41,735 nt of DNA from Pedosphaera sp. (lineage in GTDB: Bacteria; Verrucomicrobiota; Verrucomicrobiia; Limisphaerales; SXQI01), in the NCBI GenBank assembly GCA_025359965.1, contig JANYDC010000088.1, positions 1 to 41,735 on the forward strand. Reading direction: 5' to 3'. Positions 31,542 through 40,165 of this stretch are shown here, one piece after another. The notes under the pieces are model-generated. The model did no database searches. It saw nothing but the letters and a program-made list of their open reading frames with translations, and had not been told where the DNA came from. How positions within the stretch are numbered: the stretch's first letter is position 1; the number at the start of each line of letters is the position of its first letter. Made by a program: the position numbers and the translations under genes.

Positions 31542-33086
31542 CTAACGCTGCCAAGAAAGCCATTTGGCCATAAGTCTTTTTACCAAAGGGGTCAACCGGG
31601 TTCGGTTGTAGAGATCGCCGATCTTGCGGATGGCGTCAGCTTGGGTGGGGTAAGGGTGGATGGTCGAGCTGATGGTCTTGAGTCCGATTCCGGCTTTCAT
31701 GGCCAAAGTTAGCTCGGAAATGAGGTCTCCGGCATGGTGGGCGACAATGGTAGCACCCAAGATAGTGTCGGTTCCTTTGCGGACATGAACGCGCACGAAC
31801 CCCTCCATTTCACTGTCCAGAATGGCGCGATCCACGCCGGTGAGCTGTTGTGTGAATGTGTCGATAGCGATGTCCTGGGCGGCGGCTTGGTCTTCGTAGA
31901 GGCCGACGTGCGCAAGCTCGGGAGAAGTGTAGGTGCACCAAGGAATGATCAGAGAACTCACTTTGGCGCGGCCTTTGAACAAAGCGTTCTGGATGACTAT
32001 TCGCGCCATGAAATCGGCGGCATGGGTGAATCGATAAGGGGAACAGATATCACCGCAGGCATAGATGCGCGGATTGGTGGTTTGCAGACGATCGTTGACC
32101 TTAACTCCTTTTTGATCGAACTCGACGCCAACAGTATCGAGCCCCAGCCTTTCTACATTCGGTGTGCGTCCAGTCGCCACGAGCAATTGATCTACGATGA
32201 TGGTGGATCGCTTTTCTCGGGACTCGATCTGCATCAGGATAGTGTTGCCTGCCTTTGAAACACCTTGGATTTTGGCCTGGCAAAGAATCTGGACCCCATC
32301 ACGGATCAGCGCGGCTTGAACAAGGTTGGCGGCGTCGCGGTCTTCGCGGGATAATACGTGATCGGAGGATTCGATGAGGAATACTTCTGAGCCAAAGCGG
32401 GCAAAGCATTGGGCCATCTCGCAACCGATGGGGCCGCCGCCGAGGATACCCAGACGTTTGGGAAGTTCAGTCAATGAGAAGAGCGTTTCGCTAGTCAGGT
32501 AGGGGATATCCGCTAAGCCAGGGATTGATGGAGCGGATGGGCGAGCACCTGTGGCGATCACGGCTTTGGCGAAGCGTAGATTTTTTCCAGCCACCTCAAC
32601 AGTATCGGAGCCGGAGAATGTTGCCGAACCGATGAACACATCGACGCCGAGCTCGCGGAAACGCGCGGCTGAGTCATGAGGGCTGATGTCTGCTCTGAGG
32701 CCGCGCATGCGCTCCATGACCGCGCCAAAATCAAGACGGGCTTGTTGGACGCCTGTTACGCCAAATTCACTGGCTCTGCGCACCTGCGCCAAGGCGCGCG
32801 CCGCACTGATGAGTGCCTTGGACGGAACACAGCCGGTGTTGAGACAATCGCCGCCCAATAAATGCCGCTCGACCAGGGCGACTTTTGCACCCAAGCCAGC
32901 GGCTCCGGCGGCCGCGACCAGCCCGGCGGTGCCTCCACCGATGATGACCAAATTGTAACGGGAGGCAGGCTCCGGGTTTTGCCAATCCTGGGGATGCACA
33001 TTGGCGTAGAGCTTCCGGTTGTGCTCGTCCCAAGGCAAAAGGGGAGGGGAGGTCTCACTCCGCGGGGCTGGCTGGTCAGGTTTCAA
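31542..33086 (-). CDS. mercuric-reductase-like FAD/NAD(P) disulfide oxidoreductase
   Basis: A 514-residue member of the dihydrolipoamide dehydrogenase/mercuric reductase family. It has the FAD-binding NLVIIGGGTAGLVAAAGAAGLG, the redox-active GGDCLNTGCVPSK (C81 and C86), the NAD(P)-binding GILGGGPIGCEMA, the second FAD motif YACGDI, and the C-terminal dimerisation domain ending with catalytic-type IHPYPTQAD (Asp where many relatives have Glu). No N-terminal HMA domain or C-terminal Cys pair is present, so true mercury reduction is doubtful. It starts 7 bp after the TVP38 gene, a pairing often seen in bacteria. Confidence 0.9.
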   Translation of the reverse strand: MKPDQPAPRSETSPPLLPWDEHNRKLYANVHPQDWQNPEPASRYNLVIIGGGTAGLVAAAGAAGLGAKVALVERHLLGGDCLNTGCVPSKALISAARALAQVRRASEFGVTGVQQARLDFGAVMERMRGLRADISPHDSAARFRELGVDVFIGSATFSGSDTVEVAGKNLRFAKAVIATGARPSAPSIPGLADIPYLTSETLFSLTELPKRLGILGGGPIGCEMAQCFARFGSEVFLIESSDHVLSREDRDAANLVQAALIRDGVQILCQAKIQGVSKAGNTILMQIESREKRSTIIVDQLLVATGRTPNVERLGLDTVGVEFDQKGVKVNDRLQTTNPRIYACGDICSPYRFTHAADFMARIVIQNALFKGRAKVSSLIIPWCTYTSPELAHVGLYEDQAAAQDIAIDTFTQQLTGVDRAILDSEMEGFVRVHVRKGTDTILGATIVAHHAGDLISELTLAMKAGIGLKTISSTIHPYPTQADAIRKIGDLYNRTRLTPLVKRLMAKWLSWQR

Positions 33087-33093
33087 AGTTGGA

Positions 33094-33828
33094 TCATTTG
33101 GACTTGGTTTTGTTGGCCAGGGCGCGTTTGGCCATACGGGTGATTACCAGAGTGACGGCAATGGTGGCAGCCAAGCCCAAGCCATAGGCGGTCCATTGGG
33201 CGGGAGTGCGTTGTTGAGCTCCAGCCCCGAGGTTGACCAGCGAACCCAAATACACATACAACACCGTCCCTGGCATCATGCCAATCCATGACCAAAGGAT
33301 ATACTCACGAAAGCGGACCCGTGTCAGCCCAAAGGCGTAGTTCAATAGCGTAAAAGGGAAGACAGGAGACAAACGGGTCAGGAGAACAATCTTCCAGCCT
33401 TCGTCGGCCAAGGAGCGGTCGATGGAGTCAAAGGTGGCGTTGCCTTGGATTTTTTTCGCGATCCAGTCGCGCGCGACGTAGCGGCCCAAGAGAAAGGCTA
33501 CACCTGCGGCCAAGGTTGAGGCGATGGAAACGTAGATCGAGCCCCGCACCACCCCGAAGACCGCCCCCGCGCCGAGGGTCAACGCCGAGCCAGGAACGAA
33601 TAGCACCGCCGCCAAGACATAGACCAAAACAAATATGAGCGGCCCCCAAACGCCCAGCTTCTTGACTTGAGCCAGTGCTTCGCTAAGCAATCCCCGCACA
33701 TCAAAAAAAATGAGCAGAATGATTAACCCCAGCGCCAATAACCCGAGCAGAGTCCACCGAGCAACAGTCCTCTTTTTTGAAAAGATATTGGGGCGATCAA
33801 ATTCTTTGGTGGGTTGCGGACGGATCAT
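33094..33828 (-). CDS. TVP38/TMEM64 family membrane protein
   Basis: A 244-residue polytopic protein related to the DedA/VTT superfamily. A first helix near 24-46 (TLLGLLALGLIILLIFF) is followed by the VTT domain: LGVWGPLIFVLVYVLAAVLFVPGS, LTLGAGAVFGVVRGSIYV, LLTRLSPVFPFTLLNYAFGLT with the conserved R and P, and WIGMMPGTVLYVYLG. The family is thought to scramble or move lipids. It is the first gene of a two-gene minus-strand operon with the flavoprotein, 7 bp apart. Confidence 0.92.
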   Translation of the reverse strand: MIRPQPTKEFDRPNIFSKKRTVARWTLLGLLALGLIILLIFFDVRGLLSEALAQVKKLGVWGPLIFVLVYVLAAVLFVPGSALTLGAGAVFGVVRGSIYVSIASTLAAGVAFLLGRYVARDWIAKKIQGNATFDSIDRSLADEGWKIVLLTRLSPVFPFTLLNYAFGLTRVRFREYILWSWIGMMPGTVLYVYLGSLVNLGAGAQQRTPAQWTAYGLGLAATIAVTLVITRMAKRALANKTKSK

Positions 33829-34031
33829 TATTCAGAGACATGTTTGCAACTGAGCCAGCTCACTCTTTGCGGCCAAGAGTCGTCTTTTTTTACTCGGAAC
33901 GTATGTTGCTGTTTGAGGTTGCTTTGATTTGACAGGTAGTGAATTGGGGCGGGTTTATTTTTAGTTGTTTAGGGTGCCGGTCAGCTGGGAAAAAATTGAT
34001 GGCTGCGCAAATTACGAACTGATGTCGGGCT

Positions 34032-34048
34032 AAAAGCGAACAATCGCT
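34032..34048 (-). terminator. weak intrinsic terminator overlapping a stop codon
   Basis: On the minus strand, AGCGA-TTGT-TCGCT forms a 5-bp stem followed by TTTT, overlapping the stop of the lipoprotein gene. Short stem and short T run make this a weak candidate. Confidence 0.3.
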
Positions 34049-34562
34049 AATAGTCTAAATCGATTTTAGCCAAGCGCTCAACAAACTTTTGCAATCCATC
34101 GCTTTCGCCCCAATTTCGATTTGAACCATTAAACGGAATTAAGTGTTCTGGAAAATAAAATCCATCAGATTTAATGAAAGATATTTGATGAAAATAATCC
34201 CCCATACAACTGGCTGCGCAGAGGATATCGTCGTGTTCATCCAAAAAAACGATGTAATATGAGTGATACATCGTTACCACTTTCTTCAACGAGAAACTTG
34301 GCTGCTGAAGACGCGTCAGCATATCCTGCGCCGCCCGGCGGCCAAAATTAATCGGACGTAGTTCAAGCGAATCGTCATGATTGTTTCTTGGCGCTCTTGT
34401 AATAATTACGAGTTTTTTGGCCGAATCGACTTTGTAGCTGGCGAACGGATTCAGAGCTTGAATATTCACTACAGCCACCTGTTCTTGCTTACCCTGCTGC
34501 GCACAGGACGCAAACAGTGTCAGGGCAAGTATTGTCATTGAGAGATTGAATATTTTGTGCAT
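34047..34562 (-). CDS. hypothetical lipoprotein
   Basis: A 171-residue protein with a clear lipoprotein signal (MHKIFNLSMTILALTLFASC, lipobox LFASC). The mature part (residues about 25-171) is mixed alpha/beta with no motif I recognise; two nearby Cys occur in DILCAASCMGDY. It follows the DUF1877 gene by 25 bp on the same strand and is probably cotranscribed. Function unknown. Confidence 0.65.
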   Translation of the reverse strand: MHKIFNLSMTILALTLFASCAQQGKQEQVAVVNIQALNPFASYKVDSAKKLVIITRAPRNNHDDSLELRPINFGRRAAQDMLTRLQQPSFSLKKVVTMYHSYYIVFLDEHDDILCAASCMGDYFHQISFIKSDGFYFPEHLIPFNGSNRNWGESDGLQKFVERLAKIDLDY

Positions 34563-34587
34563 TTAGCAGTTCATGGTTGAGAGCACA

Positions 34588-35091
34588 TCACTGATCAGCG
34601 GTGAACAAAACAAAACGTCCTTCCCTAGCCGCACGTTGGTAAAGCTCTCGTACGCCCTGAAACCACTCCCATGTGTAGCCGAAATCTTCTTCTGAAAGTG
34701 GAAAGCCGTAGCTTTTGGCATCAATAGCGAAATATCGCTGCCTAAACTCAGACTCAGTAATGGCCGGAAGTAGTTGCGCGATGTCATGCACTTGTTGTGG
34801 CGTCTTGAGACTCATGAAGTAATCGCTTTTTCGGTAAAGTTGCTCACCTGCTAGCACGACGTGGCTCCACGGATACTTGCCGCCTGTCCAACTGATCTGC
34901 CCATCGGTCAGCGTACGGTGCAGGGCGTCCCACGACTTAGCGGACTCAGCCATTAGCTCGGAATGCTCACGAAAGTAACTTTCCTCGATGACCTCTCTCA
35001 CATGCTGAAGGCGCGACCGATCGTCTGGCAACGAACGCAGATGCACAGCCTCCTTCTCGGTCAGCGCAAAATGGACTCCAAGACAACTCAT
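34588..35091 (-). CDS. DUF1877 (YfbM-like) family protein
   Basis: A 167-residue cytoplasmic protein. The start MSCLGVHFALTEKE at 35091 matches the typical family start; a longer in-frame extension is not family-like. The features LTDGQISW...YPWSHVVLAGEQLY, a central helix region and EEDFGYTWEWFQGVRELYQRAAREGRFVLF fit the DUF1877 family, whose biochemical role is unknown. The genes of this family are often scattered in accessory regions. It forms a likely two-gene operon with the lipoprotein gene. Confidence 0.75.
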   Translation of the reverse strand: MSCLGVHFALTEKEAVHLRSLPDDRSRLQHVREVIEESYFREHSELMAESAKSWDALHRTLTDGQISWTGGKYPWSHVVLAGEQLYRKSDYFMSLKTPQQVHDIAQLLPAITESEFRQRYFAIDAKSYGFPLSEEDFGYTWEWFQGVRELYQRAAREGRFVLFTADQ

Positions 35092-35308
35092 AATTTTGAG
35101 GTTTTGATAACTCTGAAGTTTATGATGATTTAAAATTTGGGACTCACAAACTCCAACTCGTAGTACAGCATCCGCTTTCACGTTGCGAGCAACCTTGGTG
35201 TTAGGGGCTTCCTTCCACCAAGATATTGGGATTGAACGCTGTCATGGATGCGATTATTTTGCCCGAATATTCCTCCAGTGCCGTTCGTTGGTCTACCTTA
35301 TCTCTATT

Positions 35309-36661
35309 ATGATGAATATGAATCTCGCTGCCTTTTTTGTCATTCTGGTATCAGTTATTCTCCGCGTTTCTGCTGACGCCAATTGGCCGCAGTATCGCGG
35401 TTCACAGGCTTCGGGGGTAGCCAATGAAAAGGCTGCTCCGGTTTCGTGGGATATTTCCAAGGGCGAAAATATACTCTTTCGCACTCCGATTCCGGGGCTC
35501 GCTCATTCTTCTCCGATTATCTGGAGCAATCGCGTTTATGTCATTACCGCCACCGGATCAGGCAGGGCTGATCTTAAGGTTGGGCTCTATGGCGATATTA
35601 AATCGGCGGATGACAAGGAATCACACCAATGGCGATTGCTGGCTATCGACAAAGGTTCCGGCAAAATAGTCTGGGACAAACTGGGGTATGAAGGGTTGCC
35701 TAAGGTGCAGCGGCATACCAAGGCCAGCCATGCCAATTCCACGCCAGCAACCGATGGACGGCGAATTGTGGCCATTTTCGGATCGGAAGGGTTGTTCTGT
35801 TTTGATATGGAGGGGCGGTTGGTCTGGAAAAAGGATCTTGGCCCGATGGATTCCGGCTACTACGCCGTTCCCAGTGCGCAATGGGGCTTTGCCAGTTCAC
35901 CCATAATCTTTCAGGGAAAAGTGGTGGTTCAATGCGATGTGCAGACCAATTCATTTTTAGCCGCCTTCGATTTGGAAAATGGAAAGGAAATCTGGCGCAC
36001 GGACAGGAGTGACGTTCCCTCGTGGGGCACGCCAACAGCCGTCCTAGTGGGTGGGAAAGCTCAGATTTTAGTTAATGGTTGGCACCACATAGGCGCGTAC
36101 GATTTGGAGACTGGTGGGGAAGTCTGGAAGCTTAATGGTGGAGGAGACATCCCGGTTCCCACTCCGATTGTCTCAGGCGAACTGGCCTATTTCACAAGCG
36201 CTCACGGCAATTTCCGGCCCATGCGTGCGGTTCGTTTGACAGCCAGCAAGGACATAACTCCGCTTGAGGTTGGGGCGACCAATCAAGCCATCGCCTGGGT
36301 TCACGCGCGCCAGGGAAATTACATGCAAACACCTATTGTCGTTGGAAAGAACCTTTTCGGGTGCGTCGATAATGGCGTGTTAACTTGCTTCGATGCGACT
36401 ACTGGCGCGATCCATTACGGCGAACGCCTGACCACCAAGGGCGAAGGATTCACCTCCTCACCGGTCTCGGATGGTCGTCATCTCTACTTCGCCAGCGAAT
36501 TGGGCAATGTGTATGTCGTTCCAGCCAGGACGGAATTCTCGGTGGCTGCAACCAGCAGCCTTGATGAAACCTGCATGTCAACTCCGGCTCTCTCCGAAGG
36601 CGTCCTATTTTTCCGCACACGGGATCATTTGATCGCAATAGGACAAAAACCCAAGCCTTGA
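35309..36661 (+). CDS. exported PQQ-type beta-propeller (outer membrane BamB-like) protein
   Basis: A 450-residue exported protein. The ATG at 35309 precedes a signal peptide (MMNMNLAAFFVILVSVILRVSADA); the frame is open further upstream but carries no signal. The mature part starts NWPQYRGSQASGV and contains repeated PQQ-like propeller blades: HQWRLLAIDKGSGKIVWDK, LFCFDMEGRLVWKKDLG, LAAFDLENGKEIWR, IGAYDLETGGEVWKL and TCFDATTGAIHYGE. The N-terminal block WPQYRG is common in Planctomycete and Verrucomicrobia exported propellers. No PQQ cofactor is implied. It converges on the nitrilase gene with 13 bp between stops. Confidence 0.88.
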   Translation: MMNMNLAAFFVILVSVILRVSADANWPQYRGSQASGVANEKAAPVSWDISKGENILFRTPIPGLAHSSPIIWSNRVYVITATGSGRADLKVGLYGDIKSADDKESHQWRLLAIDKGSGKIVWDKLGYEGLPKVQRHTKASHANSTPATDGRRIVAIFGSEGLFCFDMEGRLVWKKDLGPMDSGYYAVPSAQWGFASSPIIFQGKVVVQCDVQTNSFLAAFDLENGKEIWRTDRSDVPSWGTPTAVLVGGKAQILVNGWHHIGAYDLETGGEVWKLNGGGDIPVPTPIVSGELAYFTSAHGNFRPMRAVRLTASKDITPLEVGATNQAIAWVHARQGNYMQTPIVVGKNLFGCVDNGVLTCFDATTGAIHYGERLTTKGEGFTSSPVSDGRHLYFASELGNVYVVPARTEFSVAATSSLDETCMSTPALSEGVLFFRTRDHLIAIGQKPKP

Positions 36662-36674
36662 CCGCGCTCTGATT

Positions 36675-37466
36675 TCAACGCGTAACCAACCGTCGGTCTG
36701 ACAGCGCCGGGAATTCGGTCCGCCATTTTTGTTGCTCCTCGATATCCATTTGGGCAGTGGCAAACCCTTCGCCGCTTCCCGCGTCGGCCTGTACTACTCC
36801 GTGGCAATCCACGATAATGCTTTGTCCAGGATAACTATGATTGGGGTCGGTGCCTGCGCGGTTCACACCGACAACCCAAGCTTGGTTTTCGATGGCCCGT
36901 GCCCGGAGCAGTGCGGTCCAGTGATCCACACGTTTCGTCGGCCAGTTGGCGATTACAACAAACAACTCGGCCCCCTGCCGCACAGCTTCGCGGAAGAGTT
37001 CAGGAAAACGTAGGTCGTAACAAATGAACAAGGCCGTTCGAACTCCATTCACGGTGGTAATAACGACTTCGTCGCCCGGAATATGGCATTGGGCCTCGCC
37101 TCCGCGAGTAAATCGCTGAATCTTGGTGTAGCGTACTACTTCGGAGCCATCAGGCCCGAATACCACCGCTTGATTTCGTCCCCACCACTCAGTCGACTCG
37201 CTGACCAGTCCACATACCAGATGTATCTTCCACATCTCGGCAAGTCTTGAACACACCGACTCGCTCAATCGCTCGGGCCCCTCGGCGGAAGCAGCCGGAT
37301 TCATAGTGAAACCAGAGGCCGCCATTTCCGGCAGAACAACCAACGTGCCCGGCGTTGGTCTGGCTTGCTGAAGCAACCTCTCCCAAGCGAGATGATTTGC
37401 TTCCTTGTTCTCCCAGACGATGTCGGTTTGAAGAGCAAGGATCGGTTGCAATTGTAGCAAGTTCAT
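36675..37466 (-). CDS. carbon-nitrogen hydrolase, omega-amidase type
   Basis: A 263-residue cytoplasmic nitrilase-superfamily enzyme. The catalytic triad is visible as E47 (VLPEMAASGF), K115 (YTKIQRF) and C149 (FICYDLRFPE). The block RAIENQAWVVGVNRAGTDP and the SGFTM-type start resemble the omega-amidase/YafV branch, which hydrolyses alpha-keto acid amides such as 2-oxoglutaramate in metabolite repair. Length is typical. It converges on the propeller gene. Confidence 0.88.
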   Translation of the reverse strand: MNLLQLQPILALQTDIVWENKEANHLAWERLLQQARPTPGTLVVLPEMAASGFTMNPAASAEGPERLSESVCSRLAEMWKIHLVCGLVSESTEWWGRNQAVVFGPDGSEVVRYTKIQRFTRGGEAQCHIPGDEVVITTVNGVRTALFICYDLRFPELFREAVRQGAELFVVIANWPTKRVDHWTALLRARAIENQAWVVGVNRAGTDPNHSYPGQSIIVDCHGVVQADAGSGEGFATAQMDIEEQQKWRTEFPALSDRRLVTR

Positions 37467-37621
37467 CGAGCATAAGTCTCGTTCCGGGGCCGTGTTTTCG
37501 CAACCCTTTGGGAGTGATTTAGGATATTCGATTTACCGCTCATCTAGCGTGCGCGCCGTTGTGGTTTTTTTGGGTGATCGGACTGAACTTCATTTATTTC
37601 CAGATGCGTTCTTTCATGTGA

Positions 37622-37633
37622 AACGTTAACGTT
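37622..37633. promoter_or_regulatory. palindrome AACGTTAACGTT, LacI-family operator candidate
   Basis: A perfect 12-bp palindrome that ends 4 bp before the start codon of the beta-helix gene. LacI-family regulators of sugar catabolic genes bind similar CG-centred or TTAA-containing palindromes with AACGTT half-sites. Bound protein here would cover the ribosome-binding region. No LacI-type gene is in the window. Confidence 0.35.
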
Positions 37634-37637
37634 CGGC

Positions 37638-39764
37638 ATGTTCAAATGCCTGCTGTTTGTTGGTACTCTGCTCATTACGCAGCTCAGCCCCTTCGCCGTG
37701 GAGTTTTTTGTGGCTCCCGGCGGGAGTGACGCCAATGATGGGATGAAGGCAAATCCGTTCTTTTCTCTCGAGCGCGCACGGGATGCGGTGAGAGCGCGCA
37801 AGGCTTCTCAAAGTGCTTTTAGTGAATCCGTAACAGTTTGGCTCAGGGGTGGAGATTATCTACGGACGAACGCACTGGACCTCGTCGCAATGGATTCCGG
37901 AGGGCCGGAGTCACCCATCGTTTGGAGAGGATACAGTAATGAAGTTGTGCGCTTGCTGGGGGGGCGGATATTGAGTGGTTTCTCACGTGTGACCGATACC
38001 TCTGTGCTGGCCCGGCTTGCCGAGTCCGCACGTGGACAGGTTCTCCAGCTTGATCTCCATGCGCTGGGACTTACGCAAATTGGTGAAATGAAATCACGCG
38101 GGTTTAGTCGGGCGACTGTTCCGGCGCATTGCGAACTGTTTTTCGATCATCGGCCCATGACACTTGCCCGCTGGCCGAACGCGGGAGAGTTCACGAAGAT
38201 TACGGGCTATCCAGCCACAGCGGATCATGTCGATGAGCATGGCGGAAACGTTGGCCAATTGCCGGATGGCTTTCTTTACGAGGGAGACCGTCCGCAGCGC
38301 TGGGAGGATAAGAGTCAGCTTTGGGTGCATGGGTATTGGTCCTACGATTGGGCCAATTCTTACGAGAAGGTTGACTCAATCGATCTCACACTACGGCTGA
38401 TCAAAACAGCGGCTCCCCACGGTCTGTACAGTTTTCGAAAGGGCCAAAGATTTTATTTTTTGAACGTGCTGGAAGAGTTGGACCAACCGGGAGAATGGTT
38501 TTTGGATCACGCTAAAGGCGTACTTTATTTCTGGCCGCCGCAATCCGCCGGGGCCGCTCATCCAGAGACTGTGCTCTCCTTGTTGGATCAACCATTGATC
38601 AGGCTGACTGGTGCATCAAACGTCGTTTTCCGCGGGATTGTGCTTGAAGCGACGCGCGGCAATGCGGTGGAAATCCGAGGTGGTTCGAGTAATCGCATCG
38701 CGGGCTGCCTGGTCCGAAACATTGGTGACAGCGGAGTGGTGATTGAAGGAGGCCAAGGGCACGCGGTGGTTAGTTGTGATGTCTCAGACACCGGCGATGG
38801 AGGGGTGTTGTTGACGGGAGGAGATCGCCAAACTCTCATCCCTGGCGGTCACTTTGTGGAGAATTGCCATTTTGAGCGGCTGGGTCGTTGGTCAAAGTGC
38901 TACGTGCCTGCTGTTTCGATGACGGGTGTGGGTCTGCGCGCTTCGCACAATCTCATTCAAGACCTCCCACACTGCGCAATTCTGTACTGGGGCAATGACC
39001 ATCTCATGGAGTTCAACGAGGTTCACCATATTGCGCTGGAAACGGGAGACGTGGGGGCTATCTACACGGGGCGTGATTACACATTTCGTGGAAACAAGAT
39101 CCGCCACAATTTTCTTCACCATACCGGAGGGGTGGGCATGGGCTCGATGGGGGTTTACATGGATGATTGCGTGAGCGGCACGGAGGTGTTCGGCAATGTT
39201 TTTTACAAGGTGCATTGGGCCATGTTTATCGGTGGAGGGCGTGATCATCTTGTGGAGAACAACCTGTTCGTGGATTGCGACCCTGCACTGCGGGCGGATG
39301 GCCGGGGTTTGGATAAATCACCGGTTTGGCGTGGTCAAGTTGATGACACCATGCGTAAGAGCCTGGCCGTGGTGCCTTCGGCTCTGTATCGCGAGCGGTA
39401 TCCGCAGATCAAGTCGCTTGATCGATATTACGGACCGCCCGAAGGCCCAGCCATTATTGGTGATGCATTCAAGGGTGTTCCGCCGGATGGCAACAGAGTT
39501 CTGCGCAATGTGTGTGTAGGTAAGTGGATGGATGTGGGATGGAACGCCACCGACGGTATGTTGCTTTTGGAGAACAATCTCACTAACGCCGGACCGAGCC
39601 TTGTTTCGGTCCCGAATGATCAATCACCCGCGACGGATTTTGCCTTAAAGAAAAATTCACCAGCCTGGGGCTTGGGGTTTAAGGCTATTCCGGTGGAGCA
39701 GATTGGGCTTCGAGCTGACGAGCTTCGGCGCGGACTTAAGCGACTCTCGGCAGGGCTGAATTGA
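37638..39764 (+). CDS. exported right-handed beta-helix protein, possible polysaccharide lyase or glycosidase
   Basis: A 708-residue exported protein. A signal peptide (MFKCLLFVGTLLITQLSPFAV) is followed by FFVAPGGSDANDG, a start block seen in pectate-lyase-like beta-helix proteins. The central part (about 310-570) has the repeating pattern of parallel beta-helix coils, for example RLTGASNVVFRGIVLEAT, AVEIRGGSSNRIAGCLVRN and GVVIEGGQGHAVVSCDVSD. I cannot point to lyase or hydrolase catalytic residues. Family members act on plant or algal polysaccharides. A palindromic operator overlaps its translation start, suggesting sugar-dependent control. Confidence 0.83.
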   Translation: MFKCLLFVGTLLITQLSPFAVEFFVAPGGSDANDGMKANPFFSLERARDAVRARKASQSAFSESVTVWLRGGDYLRTNALDLVAMDSGGPESPIVWRGYSNEVVRLLGGRILSGFSRVTDTSVLARLAESARGQVLQLDLHALGLTQIGEMKSRGFSRATVPAHCELFFDHRPMTLARWPNAGEFTKITGYPATADHVDEHGGNVGQLPDGFLYEGDRPQRWEDKSQLWVHGYWSYDWANSYEKVDSIDLTLRLIKTAAPHGLYSFRKGQRFYFLNVLEELDQPGEWFLDHAKGVLYFWPPQSAGAAHPETVLSLLDQPLIRLTGASNVVFRGIVLEATRGNAVEIRGGSSNRIAGCLVRNIGDSGVVIEGGQGHAVVSCDVSDTGDGGVLLTGGDRQTLIPGGHFVENCHFERLGRWSKCYVPAVSMTGVGLRASHNLIQDLPHCAILYWGNDHLMEFNEVHHIALETGDVGAIYTGRDYTFRGNKIRHNFLHHTGGVGMGSMGVYMDDCVSGTEVFGNVFYKVHWAMFIGGGRDHLVENNLFVDCDPALRADGRGLDKSPVWRGQVDDTMRKSLAVVPSALYRERYPQIKSLDRYYGPPEGPAIIGDAFKGVPPDGNRVLRNVCVGKWMDVGWNATDGMLLLENNLTNAGPSLVSVPNDQSPATDFALKKNSPAWGLGFKAIPVEQIGLRADELRRGLKRLSAGLN

Positions 39765-39774
39765 TAGAATCATG

Positions 39775-39970
39775 CTGGACGTGGTTGCCCGTCTGCGCTT
39801 TTTCAATAATCTGAGGGAAATTGCCTGGAAACGTCTGACGAACTTGGCTTCGGCGACACTCAAAGCAAGTAGGAGCATTGAGGCCAGCACCGAGATAATG
39901 GGGATGACGACAAGGAGCTCAATCAGCGTGATAACACAGCAACGTGTGGGCTGGGAGTGCGCTGAATCAT
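39775..39970 (-). pseudogene. fragment of a prepilin-type gene
   Basis: On the minus strand a frame reads [20 protein letters not shown] followed by LLLALSVAEAKFVRRFQ. This is the hydrophobic N-terminus of a prepilin, with TLIELLVVI and the LLxALSxAxxK end of the helix. The expected Gly-Phe cleavage site is lost. An ATG leader (MIQRTPSPHVAV, start 39970) is in a different frame and runs into a stop before the motif, so a frameshift separates leader and helix. No pilin C-terminus follows; the sequence runs into the antisense of the beta-helix gene. The rest of 39765-40165 holds only a terminator. Confidence 0.6.
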
Positions 39971-40100
39971 TCCTGACTCAATAAGTGTTACTGCGCTGCA
40001 AGATTTAAAAGCTAAACCACTGCTCCTCTTTTGGTGCAAGCCACTCACCGTAACCTTTTACTGACGCAGCCATTTCGTCGGTTGGCAGCCGTTCTGGAGC

Positions 40101-40137
40101 GCAAAATAAAGAAAAAGCCGGACCTAACGGCCCGGCT
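40101..40137 (-). terminator. intrinsic terminator of the LamG protein gene
   Basis: On the minus strand, AGCCGGGCC-GTTA-GGTCCGGCT is a 9-bp stem with one G-U pair followed by a T-rich tract (TTTTTCTTTATTTT). It lies about 30 bp beyond the stop at 40166. Confidence 0.88.
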
Positions 40138-40165
40138 CTGGGTCAGTGTTCCGAAAGCGATATTT

